NCBI RefSeq assembly: GCF_000403455.2
Contig: NZ_KE159716.1
Location: forward strand, 211,262-257,516
Direction: 5' to 3'
DNA from: Dorea sp. 5-2
GTDB lineage: Bacteria; Bacillota; Clostridia; Lachnospirales; Lachnospiraceae
DNA length: 46,255 nucleotides
In this document: piece by piece, positions 1 to 8,473 of the stretch
How the letters are laid out: each line of letters opens with the position of its first letter
Position numbering within the stretch: position 1 is the stretch's first letter
Position numbers and translations under genes: made by a program
The notes under the pieces: generated by a model
The model's database searches: none
Told to the model about the DNA's origin: nothing
What the model saw: only the letters and a program-made list of their open reading frames with translations

Positions 1-539
1 GACAGAAGGTCAAGGGCCAATTTTGAAAGAATGGCATAGCGGTCATTCCTGCTTTTTGAGTGTGTGATGTGGAGGCGCATATTTTTGCGGCTGACATCTT
101 CATAGCGGAGCCGGCAGACCTCACCGATGCGAAGGCCGGAAGAATACAGGAGGGTAACCATAGCCTTAGGCTTTAAATCAGGCATGGAAGAAATAAACTG
201 CCAGGTTTCTTCTTTTGAAGGGACATAAGGAAGGAATTCATCAAACCTGCGCAAGGGAAGCTGCGTATCATCCCAAGGTTGATGAAGGACATAAAGAGTA
301 AAAAAACGCAGCTGTGAAATGGCGCAGTTGATGGTGCGGTCAGAAAGGGCTCTGGATTTCTGAAGCCAGCGGATGTAATCACGGAGTTCGTCCCATGAAA
401 CATCTTCGGGTGTTTTATGGAGAAAGGCAGAGAGATAATCCAGATAAGCCCGGATGTAAGTGCAATAACTTTTAAGGGTATGCTCGGTGAGGCCACGAAG
501 GGAAATCATTTCCCTGAAGGAATCTAAATATTTGTCCAT
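1..539 (-). CDS. Tyrosine recombinase (phage-type integrase), N-terminal part
   Basis: The minus strand is open from an ATG at 539-537 to the window edge (179 complete codons). The ATG is preceded by a good AAAGGAGA site. Residues 1-100 (MDKYLDSFREMISLRGL start) are the helical SAM-like core-binding domain of XerC/D-type recombinases. Residues 105-179 begin the catalytic domain, with the first catalytic arginine in YSSGLRIGEVCRL (Arg137). The H-x-x-R and tyrosine motifs would lie outside the window, so integrity cannot be judged. Recombinases of this size and style often sit beside IS91-like transposases in Lachnospiraceae, which would place the partner to the left; this is family knowledge, not seen here. 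The family call is secure; which element it serves is unknown. Confidence 0.85.
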   Translation of the reverse strand, partial: MDKYLDSFREMISLRGLTEHTLKSYCTYIRAYLDYLSAFLHKTPEDVSWDELRDYIRWLQKSRALSDRTINCAISQLRFFTLYVLHQPWDDTQLPLRRFDEFLPYVPSKEETWQFISSMPDLKPKAMVTLLYSSGLRIGEVCRLRYEDVSRKNMRLHITHSKSRNDRYAILSKLALDLL

Positions 540-717
540 AGTAAAAATCTCCTTTGAAATGTAATGAGTGGAAAAAGTAATCCTGTTACATTCCCAAAAG
601 AGGCGGTGGACGGATAAAAAAATAAAATATGTAGTTGTTGAGTAGAAAAATCCATGGTAAACTAAACATAGCAGTTGGCGGTTTGTGTTTATTATTGTGA
701 TAGGGGTATCTCAATAA

Positions 718-2089
718 TACAACATATATTCAAAAACTGCTACTTTTTTTGAAAAAAGTGGTGGTTTCACGTACTTAGGGCTAGCCGTCGCGGTAGCGAC
801 TTGGTACAATATAATAAATAATCCACAAAGAAGTGTAGAACAAATTTTTGAGTCTACAGGCAGTCATTATTATTCGGCAATCAATAACAGATATAGATTT
901 ATAGCCAATATATTTCAAGATATATTTAAAATTAATTATCAAAAGTATATAAAGAATTCAGAAGCTTTTTCAGAGATGATGGAAAGCAGAAGTGAAAAAG
1001 ATCAAATTTCACATTATAAAATTAATAAACCCTTACCAGAAACTTTAACGATTGAGGACATTATTTCTGATATGAAAAAATCTAGATTTTTAATTAGACC
1101 AGATTATCAGAGATCAGAGGTGAAAAATTTACAAAAGGCCTCATATCTGATGGAAAGTATTTTGTTGGGAATCAATATTCCTCCACTTTTTATTTATAAA
1201 AAAAGGATAGGATAAAGGAAGTTGTAGATGGACAACAGCGTTTACTTACAATTTTAGGTTTTTTGGGAAAGACATATATAAATGAACGTGGAGAAAGTGT
1301 ATGTTCTGATAAGGATAAGTTTAAGCTATCTAAATTAAAAATTCTGTCCGAATTAAATGGGAAAACGATAGATACAATAGACGATGAATTTGAAGAAAAG
1401 ATTTTAGAATTTCCTATGGATATAATAGAAATAGATTCGGAACAAAATCCAGATTTTAGTCAGATAGACTTGTTTCTAAGATTAAATACAAAACCTTATC
1501 CGATTAAAGAAAATACTTTTGAAATGTGGAACGCATATATAGATAAAGATATAGTTATTAAGGTAAAAGAGATAGCTATCAGATATGAAAAGAAGGTTTT
1601 TAGAGGTAGAGATACTCGAATGAAACTTGAAGAATTAATAACTTCTTTAGCATATATTGATTATAGGATGAATCAGCCCCACACAGAAATTATAAATGTT
1701 TTAAATATATATAAACGAAATGATAGAATGTGTGCCAGAATAATGAGCAAAGATAATGTTACAAAAACATTAAGTGATTTATCAAATAGCAATCCAAAAG
1801 TTTTTGTGAAGGCATTGGAAAATGTAGAAATTTTTGTTGATAAAATATTAATGTTGATAGAGAATAATCCCGAACAATTGAGAGCCTTATTTAATCATTC
1901 AAATAAAGGAATTCAATATAAGACAGATCAAAATTTTTATTTTTATGGGCAATTCTTTTTGAGATTTCTGTAGAAGAACTTCAAAATAATAGGCAGGAAG
2001 AATTTAAGAGAATATCTAGAATTTTTTCTATTATTCAAAAAACACCTGCCGATTATACAACAGAAAAGTTTTTAAATGAATTAAAGTAA
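718..2089 (+). pseudogene. DUF262 (GmrS/ParB-like nuclease superfamily) gene broken by two single-base losses
   Basis: Three reading-frame pieces join into one DUF262 protein. Piece one carries LTIEDIISDMKK and the RPDYQR motif from an ATG at 976 (the frame is open back to 718 without a start). In the A-run near 1198-1204 one A is missing; restoring it reads YKKKDRIKEVVDGQQRLLTI, which supplies the DGQQRL signature. Piece two runs to a stop at 1971-1973. Restoring one G near 1948-1950 (TATGGG) continues as ILFEISVEELQNNRQEE to a TAA at 2087-2089. DUF262 proteins are ParB-like nucleases of GmrSD-type restriction and other defence loci; no DUF1524 partner is visible. The strong AT bias marks acquired DNA. 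As written the gene is non-functional, though homopolymer errors in the sequence could produce the same picture. Confidence 0.8.
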
Positions 2090-2157
2090 GTTATTTTAAT
2101 TTTTATATAAGTTTTTGAATTATCCGCATAAACACTATACTTATAAGCAATTTCATA

Positions 2158-3893
2158 ATCAATGTTAACAACTTAGTAGTGGTATGACATTACAACAGGA
2201 TTAAGCCATTGAACCAATAATAATAGATGATAGGAATGATAAAAATACACTAAAAAAGGGCGGACTTCCCCCTTGGTGCTATCAGATGTTTTTTCATATA
2301 GTGGTTATATTGTAGAATGTAAAGAAGTTGGCATCACCACCTTTCTTAAATGGTATTAGTGTGTAGTCTTGTTATTGTAATGATGTTTGACTTTCCTTGG
2401 AGTTGTTCGTGGATTTGATTCCCCGCTGCCCTTTTTGTTCCGCACCCGGTGTGATATGGCAAAATCAAATATGCAGCGGATGATGCCACACTTTTCCGTA
2501 TCTGTATCAGCATCCATATATTCTCCTATGTGACGGCTCAGGTATCCGACAAGCTCATTCATGTTTGTCATATATTTGTTCTGATTCCTTTTCTGGTTTA
2601 TGGTACGGTCAATAATGCCGTCTGTCTCTCTCTTTATAGCAAGAGCCAGGTTTGCAAGTAATACCGATATCCAGAATTCCTGGAGAACGGAGTTCTCGGA
2701 ATAGCCCCTGAAATTGGTGAGTCCGATCTTTTCTTTGACAAGCTTGTAATTCTCTTCCACCGGCCATCTTAGGAAGTAACACTGGCGGAACAGTCCTTTG
2801 GCAAGGTCAAAATCATTTGTGATCAACGTTTCCAGAGTTCCGCTTGGGAGATAAAATTTAAGGATGCGTACTTTCCTGCCATCCAGGAAGAAAATATGGT
2901 CACTGATCCCGTTTCGGTCCATTGGTGCAGGCAGTGCATCGATATCTGTGTTAAATTTAGACCTTAAGCGGAACAGATACCTGGTATGTAAGGAATCTTC
3001 GATAAAAGAAAATAAATTTTTTGAAGCATATCCCCTATCGAAGACAAATATGGTGTATAATAGATTTGTCCGTGCTTTGCTTTTTATATTTTGCATATGC
3101 CTTATGGCAAGGGTACGTTCACCGATGCTCATGGGTTCGAGCTGTGCATCAAGGATGCGGTGATTCAGTACATCGAAAGCAACACTGGCAATGGCAGTGG
3201 GAGAGCTGGAGCCTCTCCCTATACTGCCGTATTTATCGAGAAGAGTCTTACGGTTAGGAAGAGGTATTTTAGAGCCGTCAATAGCGATGATCTGCCGTCC
3301 CCATACACCCATGAAACGAGAATGGAAATCCAGGGAATCCCTGCTGCAAAGGAAGTCAAGTACACGTTCGAAGCATTCTTTGAAAATAGAATGGTCAATG
3401 CCGGAGCGTGCCTTGCTGAAAGCCTGTTGGGAACATTTCACAGTATCAGAGATGGAAGCCCCAGACAGGTGCCGCAATTCGGTAAAGAATTCATCAAGAG
3501 ATGCAGAGATGGTTTTCTTGGAATTTCTTAATAACAGTTTGATCAATGTCCAATAGGGAAGTTTCCCGCAATTGCGTGTAAAAGCCCCTTTTCTGTTTCT
3601 GGCCCGTTCAAGGACATGTGGATCAAGTAATGTGTTACAGATAATATCAGCTAAGATTTGAATTAATTTCATACGAAGCAGCTCCCTTCAAAAAAATGAT
3701 ATAAACAAGGGCTGCGCCGCATTTTAGGGCGATTTTGTCAATAGTAAATCTGCTGATTTTTCGACGAAAAATTTGTGCAATATTTTAATTGAGTTAGTGA
3801 TCTTGAATGAAGAAAGGCACAGGGGACCCCGTGCCAATTAAAAGTAAAAATACAATATGTTGTAGTTGCTTGAGTTAGGTTGTTAACATTGAT
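2158..3893 (-). mobile_element. IS4-family insertion sequence, apparently complete
   Basis: A 15-bp perfect inverted repeat, ATCAATGTTAACAAC, lies at 2158-2172 and in inverted orientation at 3879-3893. Each copy is about 185-205 bp from the single transposase gene. TTCATA occurs directly outside both ends (2152-2157 and 3894-3899) as a candidate target duplication. Element length would be 1736 bp, which fits IS4-family elements with long non-coding flanks. The flanks contain no other gene, only a short hairpin around GGCACAGGGGACCCCGTGCC near 3816-3835. The ends are inferred from the repeat and not from a database match. Confidence 0.7.
2356..3672 (-). CDS. IS4-family DDE transposase
   Basis: This 438-residue protein has the complete IS4-type catalytic set. 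The first Asp is in IIAIDGSKIPLP (D132), the second in VFDRGYASKNLF (D212), and the C-terminal signature Y-(2)-R-(3)-E-(6)-K is met exactly by Y299, R302, E306 and K313 in the YFLRWPVEENYKLVKEK stretch. Length and domain order are normal for the family, with no frameshift or internal stop, so the gene is probably active. It catalyses cut-and-paste transposition of the surrounding element. It is read towards the DUF262 remnant. Confidence 0.93.
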   Translation of the reverse strand: MKLIQILADIICNTLLDPHVLERARNRKGAFTRNCGKLPYWTLIKLLLRNSKKTISASLDEFFTELRHLSGASISDTVKCSQQAFSKARSGIDHSIFKECFERVLDFLCSRDSLDFHSRFMGVWGRQIIAIDGSKIPLPNRKTLLDKYGSIGRGSSSPTAIASVAFDVLNHRILDAQLEPMSIGERTLAIRHMQNIKSKARTNLLYTIFVFDRGYASKNLFSFIEDSLHTRYLFRLRSKFNTDIDALPAPMDRNGISDHIFFLDGRKVRILKFYLPSGTLETLITNDFDLAKGLFRQCYFLRWPVEENYKLVKEKIGLTNFRGYSENSVLQEFWISVLLANLALAIKRETDGIIDRTINQKRNQNKYMTNMNELVGYLSRHIGEYMDADTDTEKCGIIRCIFDFAISHRVRNKKGSGESNPRTTPRKVKHHYNNKTTH

Positions 3894-3915
3894 TTCATAA
3901 TTGCAAAAACATTCA

Positions 3916-3940
3916 TTTTACCACGAATTTACCACGATTG
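3916..3940. repeat. Left-end ACCACG repeats of the Tn916-like element
   Basis: Two TTTACCACGA-like motifs lie in tandem here and recur in the same orientation just after the int stop codon (10701-10726). Tn916-type Int proteins bind repeated arm-type sites near both ends with their N-terminal domain, so these repeats are read as the left arm sites. They lie only 23 bp from the IS4 end, so the element boundary must be between about 3894 and 3916. Confidence 0.5.
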
Positions 3941-3943
3941 AAT

Positions 3944-3958
3944 GAGCCTTGATATGAC
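3944..3958. repeat. 15-bp inverted repeat partner of 9461-9475
   Basis: GAGCCTTGATATGAC at 3944-3958 is found as its exact reverse complement at 9461-9475, between the xis and int reading frames. A shorter form, CCTTGATATG, recurs directly at 10751-10760 outside int. Occurrence near both ends and beside int suggests a recombination-protein or regulatory binding site, but the function is inferred. Confidence 0.4.
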
Positions 3959-3970
3959 AATAAAACTGAT

Positions 3971-4006
3971 AAGGGAGATAGCACATGAAAGCTGTGTATC
4001 TCCCTT
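3971..4006 (-). terminator. Hairpin downstream of the orf8-like gene
   Basis: AAGGGAGATA (3971-3980) pairs perfectly with TATCTCCCTT (3997-4006) around a 16-nt loop, 15 bp past the end of the 4023-4259 gene. The T-rich tail on the minus strand is weak (ATCAGTTTTATT), so termination is likely but may be inefficient. Confidence 0.5.
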
Positions 4007-4022
4007 TGTTCATGCTAAATGA

Positions 4023-4259
4023 CTACTTTACTCTGATTTCAAACTTCAAGATAGCTTTCATCATTTCCGCATGGATTTCTCCTTTTAATTCTTCATCAAC
4101 TTGCATAAGTAGAGCACCATTTGCGTGATAGCATGGTCGTAAGCATACTTTGGAGATATAAGCGTTATAAAAATCTAATATTTCTCTGATTGCCTTTTCA
4201 TCTCCGCTGGTCGCTTTGCAAATGAGGTTATAAGAGGGATAACCATAATTTTTTTTCAT
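4023..4259 (-). CDS. Tn916 Orf8-like helix-turn-helix protein
   Basis: This 78-residue protein (start MKKNYGYPSYNLICKATSGD) matches the size and pattern of the small HTH protein that follows the sigma-like gene in Tn916 (Orf8, about 76 residues). The segment SGDEKAIREILDFYNAYISKVCL resembles the N-terminal region of ECF-like sigma factors. The start is supported by AAAGGAAA upstream, and only five bases separate it from the preceding stop, so the pair is an operon. In Tn916 the equivalent genes take part in regulation of transfer functions; here the transfer genes are gone, so its target is unclear. Confidence 0.8.
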   Translation of the reverse strand: MKKNYGYPSYNLICKATSGDEKAIREILDFYNAYISKVCLRPCYHANGALLMQVDEELKGEIHAEMMKAILKFEIRVK

Positions 4260-4264
4260 TTGTT

Positions 4265-4684
4265 CTATTTCCTTTCGTTTAATAACTTCTGTAATTTCTT
4301 TAGTCCTCTATCCCGTCTGCTGTTAATAGCAGAACGTGATACATGATACAATTCTGAAATTTCTCTGTCATTCATGCCTTGAAAGAAATGTAACAAGATA
4401 GCAGTACGCTGTTTTTCTGTCAATTCTTGTAAAGCTATACCCAGCTCTTCATTAGATACACGAATTGTAAAATTCGAAACTTGAAATGATGTAAAATCAA
4501 AAAAATATTCATCGTTTATGCCATGTTCAACACGTTTCATTTCAGACAATTCACAAAACAAAATTTCATGCCTAGAACGTCTTGCAATTTGTCTTCTGTG
4601 GCTTGATAATGTACCTTTTATCAAAATCATCATCAAAGCATTAAACTGTAAACAAACAGCTTTCTCAAAAGAAGATGTTCCCAT
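4265..4684 (-). CDS. Tn916 Orf7-like sigma-70 family factor
   Basis: This is a 139-residue sigma-like protein. The chosen ATG at 4684-4682 follows AAAGGGGGTGAG at the right spacing and gives MGTSSFEKAVCLQFNALMM; an upstream in-frame extension lacks such a site. The C-terminus has a region-4 helix-turn-helix (LTEKQRTAILLHFF, then REISELYHVSRSAINSRRDRG). Length is nearly that of Tn916 Orf7 (140 residues). It probably drives or modulates element promoters together with the adjacent HTH gene. It lies downstream of the ABC cargo gene but behind a strong terminator, so it needs its own promoter. Confidence 0.85.
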   Translation of the reverse strand: MGTSSFEKAVCLQFNALMMILIKGTLSSHRRQIARRSRHEILFCELSEMKRVEHGINDEYFFDFTSFQVSNFTIRVSNEELGIALQELTEKQRTAILLHFFQGMNDREISELYHVSRSAINSRRDRGLKKLQKLLNERK

Positions 4685-4784
4685 AATCTCACCCCCTTTC
4701 CGCAAAAGCCTAAATATATAAACGGAAAATATTAAATACCGTTTATACCGTTTTAGAGGATATATAGAAAAGAGTGGTGCTATG

Positions 4785-4820
4785 AAAAAAGCCCGAACAA
4801 AACATATAGTTTGTACGGGC
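4785..4820 (-). terminator. Rho-independent terminator of the ABC exporter gene
   Basis: On the minus strand GCCCGTACAAA pairs with TTTGTTCGGGC around a short loop, followed by six T residues. It lies 15 bp past the exporter stop codon. Confidence 0.85.
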
Positions 4821-4834
4821 AACACATTATTACA

Positions 4835-6523
4835 TTATTCTTTTTTTATTGTAAGGTATTTTAAAAAGCGTGACGGTACGCTTGTAAGTTCTTCAAAAGT
4901 ACCTCGTTCAATAATCTCTCCATTTTCCATATAAATAATATTATCGTATAATTCTAACAGTTCTTTTTTCAAATTATGAGTAATGGTAATGATTGTCAAG
5001 CCCGCTATCTTTAACAAATGATTTTCAATGTCATAGGCTGTCTGCATATCAATAGCAGAAGTACCCTCATCTAATATCAGAATGGGTTTGTTTCTTATTA
5101 AAGCACGTGCTACTGCAATCCTTTGCTTTTGTCCTCCTGAAAGATTAGAGCCGTTTTCTCCTGCTTCATAGAGTAACCCCTCTGGAAGTTTTTCGATAAC
5201 GTCATTTAAACCACTGGCTTTTACAGCCTTATCTATGGACTCTTTGGAATAGTCTTCATGTAGGCAAATATTATCGTAGACACTCTCATTAAACATATAG
5301 ATATTTTGGTGAATGATAGAAGATAGTTGAACAATATCATTTTCATTCATCATATTTAAGTCGGTATTGTCATAAAGGATTTTTCCGCTATATTCGGTGT
5401 AATATCCAGCCAAGAGTTTCACTAAGGTTGTTTTCCCACAACCACTTTTTCCTACGATTACATATTTTTTTCCTTTTTCAATATGAAGATTTATCTTGTC
5501 TAAAACTCTGTTTTGTTTCTCATAAGCAAAAGATAAATTGCTGATGGAAACAACGCTGTTAAATGTAGCTGACTGCTTTTTTGGTACTTCATTCAATTCA
5601 TATTTGGATAATACTGTAAGCTTTTCTATAATCGGTTGTATGCTTTTGATTTTTGGTATATTCGTAAATATCATAATCAACGGATTAGCTAGATTACTGC
5701 TTACTTGTACCATACCCAACAGAGTTCCCACAGTTATACGCTCTGTAATGATAAAATAGGCAGATAGAAACAGAACAACTATTTGAACCATGAGTGCAAG
5801 AAAGGAAGATAAGCCCTCATTCAATGCAAATAATTTGTCAACACTATATTTAGTATGGATTGTATCACTATTTTCTTTATCGAATTTTTGTATTACATAT
5901 TGTTTCATCGAATAAGATTTAATAATTTCAAATCCAGATAAAATATCTTTTAATTTGGTTGTAAAATCTGCTAATTGTGAAGAAAGTGTATTTTGCCTTT
6001 TTTCCAACTCTTTACCTAATAGACTTGGAACAAGAAACATCAAAGTAATTGCAACAAATACAACGATAGTTACAATAACATCAAAATAAATCATCAATAC
6101 AAAGGAAGAAATAAAAATAACAGTATATTGAACTACTTCAAAGAATGGGAGTAAAAAGTTATCTTCTATCATTTTTACGTCATTTGTAATAATGGATAGA
6201 TAATCGGCAGTATTCCTTTTTCCGAAATCTCCCATACTTTGACTAACTATCCCTTTAAATACATCAGTTCGAATTTGCTTAATGATTTTGCAAGTAATCC
6301 TTTTGCTAAGCAGGGATTGAAGATATAGAAAAATTCCCAGCATAACAAAATAAAAAATGGAGAACAAAACCATTGGAATAAATTGTTGCATATTCTTTTC
6401 CACAGCTATGTCTAATAATTTCTGTAAGAGTACAGCCATAAATACATACCCTAGGGAAGCAATTATGCTTGTTAAAATAGTGAAAAGAAGTAATACCTTG
6501 TTTTGTTTCATGTATATTTTCAT
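4835..6523 (-). CDS. Half-size ABC exporter (transmembrane domain fused to ATPase)
   Basis: This 562-residue protein has a type IV exporter fold: about six hydrophobic segments in residues 15-300, then an ATPase domain. The ATPase has Walker A GKSGCGKTT, signature LSGGQKQR, Walker B ILILDEGTS and the switch histidine in ITHN, all intact. The start is set at the ATG 6523-6521 because AAGGAGGA lies directly upstream; the in-frame ATG at 6541 has no such site and falls next to the operator. Such proteins dimerise in the membrane and export drugs, peptides or lipids. With the TetR gene just upstream it forms a cargo unit at the place where Tn916 relatives carry resistance genes. Substrate unknown. 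Confidence 0.9.
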   Translation of the reverse strand: MKIYMKQNKVLLLFTILTSIIASLGYVFMAVLLQKLLDIAVEKNMQQFIPMVLFSIFYFVMLGIFLYLQSLLSKRITCKIIKQIRTDVFKGIVSQSMGDFGKRNTADYLSIITNDVKMIEDNFLLPFFEVVQYTVIFISSFVLMIYFDVIVTIVVFVAITLMFLVPSLLGKELEKRQNTLSSQLADFTTKLKDILSGFEIIKSYSMKQYVIQKFDKENSDTIHTKYSVDKLFALNEGLSSFLALMVQIVVLFLSAYFIITERITVGTLLGMVQVSSNLANPLIMIFTNIPKIKSIQPIIEKLTVLSKYELNEVPKKQSATFNSVVSISNLSFAYEKQNRVLDKINLHIEKGKKYVIVGKSGCGKTTLVKLLAGYYTEYSGKILYDNTDLNMMNENDIVQLSSIIHQNIYMFNESVYDNICLHEDYSKESIDKAVKASGLNDVIEKLPEGLLYEAGENGSNLSGGQKQRIAVARALIRNKPILILDEGTSAIDMQTAYDIENHLLKIAGLTIITITHNLKKELLELYDNIIYMENGEIIERGTFEELTSVPSRFLKYLTIKKE

Positions 6524-6542
6524 AAAATCCTCCTTAATCATA

Positions 6543-6569
6543 ATTATACATGGTGTATGTATGTATAAT
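6543..6569 (-). promoter_or_regulatory. Palindromic operator upstream of the ABC exporter
   Basis: ATTATACAT (6543-6551) and ATGTATAAT (6561-6569) form a 9-bp perfect inverted repeat with a 9-bp spacer, just downstream of the -10 box. It contains CATACATACAC (minus strand, 6563-6553), which also occurs in front of the TetR gene (7245-7255). It is the likely repressor site. Confidence 0.6.
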
Positions 6570-6596
6570 TCTAAAAATAAAATTGCCTTTAGACAA
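6568..6596 (-). promoter_or_regulatory. Sigma-A type promoter of the ABC exporter
   Basis: The minus strand has TTGTCT (6596-6591), a 17-bp spacer and TAGAAT (6573-6568). The start point would fall inside the inverted repeat at 6543-6569, the usual layout for TetR repression. Confidence 0.6.
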
Positions 6597-6607
6597 TCTT
6601 ATTTTTG

Positions 6608-7231
6608 CTAAGCGTTTTCCTTACATAATCTAACTACTTCATCATCAATTATCGGAAGCCCCAAATTATCCATGATTTTTTTAATCATTAAAAATTTTTC
6701 CCATGCTTCATCTTCTGTCACCATATATATGGTGGGTATTGACCAAAAGTTAGTTAAAAGGACAAATAACTCTGCTAATAGTCTTGAATGTTTTGTTTGT
6801 ATAGAACCGTCTTTTATTCCTTCTTCTATTAGTTCTTGATACATAGGAACTAGCTCTTTGTTACTTTCTATCAATTTCTTTAAAAAAGCAGGACTTTCCA
6901 TAAGCTGCATAGAAGCAATGCTTAATTTATGGTGTTCTGTATCATCAAAAGATGTCTTCATAACAAATTTTAGTTTTTCTAAACCATTTAGCTCTTTATG
7001 TTGTTTTGCCTTTTCAAAAGGATTTATTTCATCAAAAAGTTTTTCGCATAACGCTTCAAATACTTCCTCTTTGGACTTAAAGTGATGATAAAAAGCACCT
7101 CTTGTTAAGCCTCCCATTTCTGCTATAATGTCTAATACTGTTGTTTCTTCATAACCTTTTTCTAAAAACAATTTTAAAGAAGCATCTAAAATTTTTTGAA
7201 TAGTTTCTTCAGGATATTTATTACGTGGCAA
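6608..7231 (-). CDS. TetR/AcrR-family repressor
   Basis: This 207-residue protein has the N-terminal TetR helix-turn-helix (TIQKILDASLKLFLEKGYEETT, then GGLTRGAFYHHFKSKEEVF) in residues 9-56. A helical ligand-binding domain follows, ending VVRLCKENA. AGGAGG upstream fixes the start. It lies 84 bp upstream of the exporter in the same direction. A shared motif in both promoter regions suggests that it represses itself and the exporter and is released by a transported compound. Family certain; ligand unknown. Confidence 0.92.
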   Translation of the reverse strand: MPRNKYPEETIQKILDASLKLFLEKGYEETTVLDIIAEMGGLTRGAFYHHFKSKEEVFEALCEKLFDEINPFEKAKQHKELNGLEKLKFVMKTSFDDTEHHKLSIASMQLMESPAFLKKLIESNKELVPMYQELIEEGIKDGSIQTKHSRLLAELFVLLTNFWSIPTIYMVTEDEAWEKFLMIKKIMDNLGLPIIDDEVVRLCKENA

Positions 7232-7244
7232 TCTTGCACCTCCT

Positions 7245-7296
7245 CATACATACACTTTACACGTATACATTATCATGCAGTATGCACGTATGTCAA
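7245..7296 (-). promoter_or_regulatory. TetR gene promoter with shared operator motif
   Basis: The minus strand has TTGACA (7296-7291), a 16-bp spacer and GATAAT (7274-7269). TACGTG-containing repeats cover the promoter, and CATACATACAC (plus strand 7245-7255) matches the motif in the exporter operator. Confidence 0.55.
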
Positions 7297-7453
7297 TATT
7301 TTTTTGTTCAATGCAACATTCTTATTCTTTATTCCTCTTGATTACCTCAAAACAGTAAAGAAAAAATCCTGTCAAGAGCCTTGCCACCGTAGGTGGTGCT
7401 TGCACTCTTGATCGGACTTTTTGTTTGCTGTATCTTCTGTGAGAGGATAAAGG

Positions 7454-8038
7454 CTATTCATCTTCATCATCAAAATTCATATTTACGATAACCTTGCCTT
7501 TGCCGAATGGAACATAAGGGTTCATGTGCTTGTGTCCCTCAGTGCTTTCCCCGAACATATCAAGGCTGTAAAACTCATCATAGCGGTCTAAAATCTTCTG
7601 AAATTTCAAATGCTGGACAAACTCTTTGATTGGGTAAAGGTCAGACGCTGTGATGTCTTTGCCATTGATGTAATCCGTGATATACTCCCGTAACTGCTCT
7701 AATTCATAGTCCAGCCATTCTTCCTCGCTGTCAAAGAAGTTATCATAATGACCGTGTTTCAATTCAGCGTTTAATCGTTCTTCCCCTCTGACAAACTGAC
7801 AGACTTCTTTCTCTATGTGAGAAGCAAATTTCCATGTGCCTGACAGCATTTCATTCGGTGCAACTTCTAACACTGCCATTATCTTTTCCAGCGTTTCAAA
7901 AGTAGGATAATTCACACCTCTTTCAATCTTGGAAAGGCTTTGTAGGTTGATACCGATAGCGTCAGCAAGTTCTTGCTGTTTCATTCCCTTTAGTTTTCTG
8001 ACCGTCTGTATATTTTGTCCCAAATGCTTATAATTCAT
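7454..8038 (-). CDS. XRE-family transcriptional regulator with C-terminal extension
   Basis: This 194-residue protein has a lambda-repressor-like HTH in residues 4-58 (LGQNIQTVRKLKGMKQQELA, then INLQSLSKIERG). A 130-residue acidic, mostly helical region of unknown role follows, ending in FDDEDE. The start ATG at 8038-8036 follows AAAGGAGAAG by seven bases; an earlier in-frame ATG at 8062 lacks this. It is divergent from the relaxase-xis-int genes across the candidate oriT, a typical position for an element repressor. A perfect inverted repeat overlaps its -35 box, suggesting autoregulation. It is longer than Tn916 Orf9 (about 117 residues), so it is not a simple orthologue. Confidence 0.85.
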   Translation of the reverse strand: MNYKHLGQNIQTVRKLKGMKQQELADAIGINLQSLSKIERGVNYPTFETLEKIMAVLEVAPNEMLSGTWKFASHIEKEVCQFVRGEERLNAELKHGHYDNFFDSEEEWLDYELEQLREYITDYINGKDITASDLYPIKEFVQHLKFQKILDRYDEFYSLDMFGESTEGHKHMNPYVPFGKGKVIVNMNFDDEDE

Positions 8039-8073
8039 GGAATATCTTCTCCTTTCAATCACTTTATAAGCCT

Positions 8074-8117
8074 ATCATACTTATTATTTTTGAAAAAGTC
8101 AAGAAAAAGTTCTTGAC
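8074..8117 (-). promoter_or_regulatory. Promoter and operator of the XRE regulator
   Basis: The minus strand has TTGACT (8102-8097), a 17-bp spacer and TATGAT (8079-8074). GTCAAGAA (8098-8105) and TTCTTGAC (8110-8117) form a perfect inverted repeat with a 4-bp centre over the -35 box, a typical XRE operator. Confidence 0.65.
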
Positions 8118-8119
8118 AA

Positions 8120-8473
8120 GTAATTCTATTGGCGTTATTATCATAGCAGATAGAGTGATTAAGCACACTAGGGTCAATCACACGCTTGAGTAAGCATTTA
8201 AAGAAGATATTTTCACTTTGACAGCATGAATGAGCATGGACTGTCAGACAGAAAATCGTGGTTTCCAAAAAGGGCTGGCTGGACGGGGCACGTCCCCCAG
8301 ACGTGTTTCGGACAGACAGTTCCTTTTGGAAAGGCAACGCCGTAGGCGTTGGGCAAGGGCGTATATGTAACACCGCCCTGCGTATACATGTCATAGTACC
8401 TAGAAACTGTGATAAATAAAGGAAAATTTGCAATTTATACCCCGCAAAAAATCGGGAAGTACGAAAGGAGTAA
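8120..8473. other. Candidate oriT / non-coding region upstream of the MobT frame
   Basis: This roughly 350-bp gene-free stretch is more GC-rich than its surroundings and full of dyads. TTTCCAAAAAGG (8262-8273) faces CCTTTTGGAAA (8322-8332). Inside lies GGACGGGGCACGTCC (8281-8295), and next to it CAACGCCGTAGGCGTTG (8335-8351). MobT relaxases (Tn916 Orf20, ICEBs1 NicK) nick an origin of transfer just upstream of their own gene, and this region has that position. No nic site can be named from the sequence alone. Confidence 0.5.

Noticed and set aside
2864..3556. Several overlapping plus-strand open frames
   Set aside because: They lie antisense to an intact IS4 transposase with all catalytic residues on the minus strand.
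8059..8433. Minus-strand 124-residue open frame upstream of the XRE gene
   Set aside because: No ribosome binding site, Pro/Ser/Cys-rich composition without a family, and it covers the dyad-rich oriT-like region.
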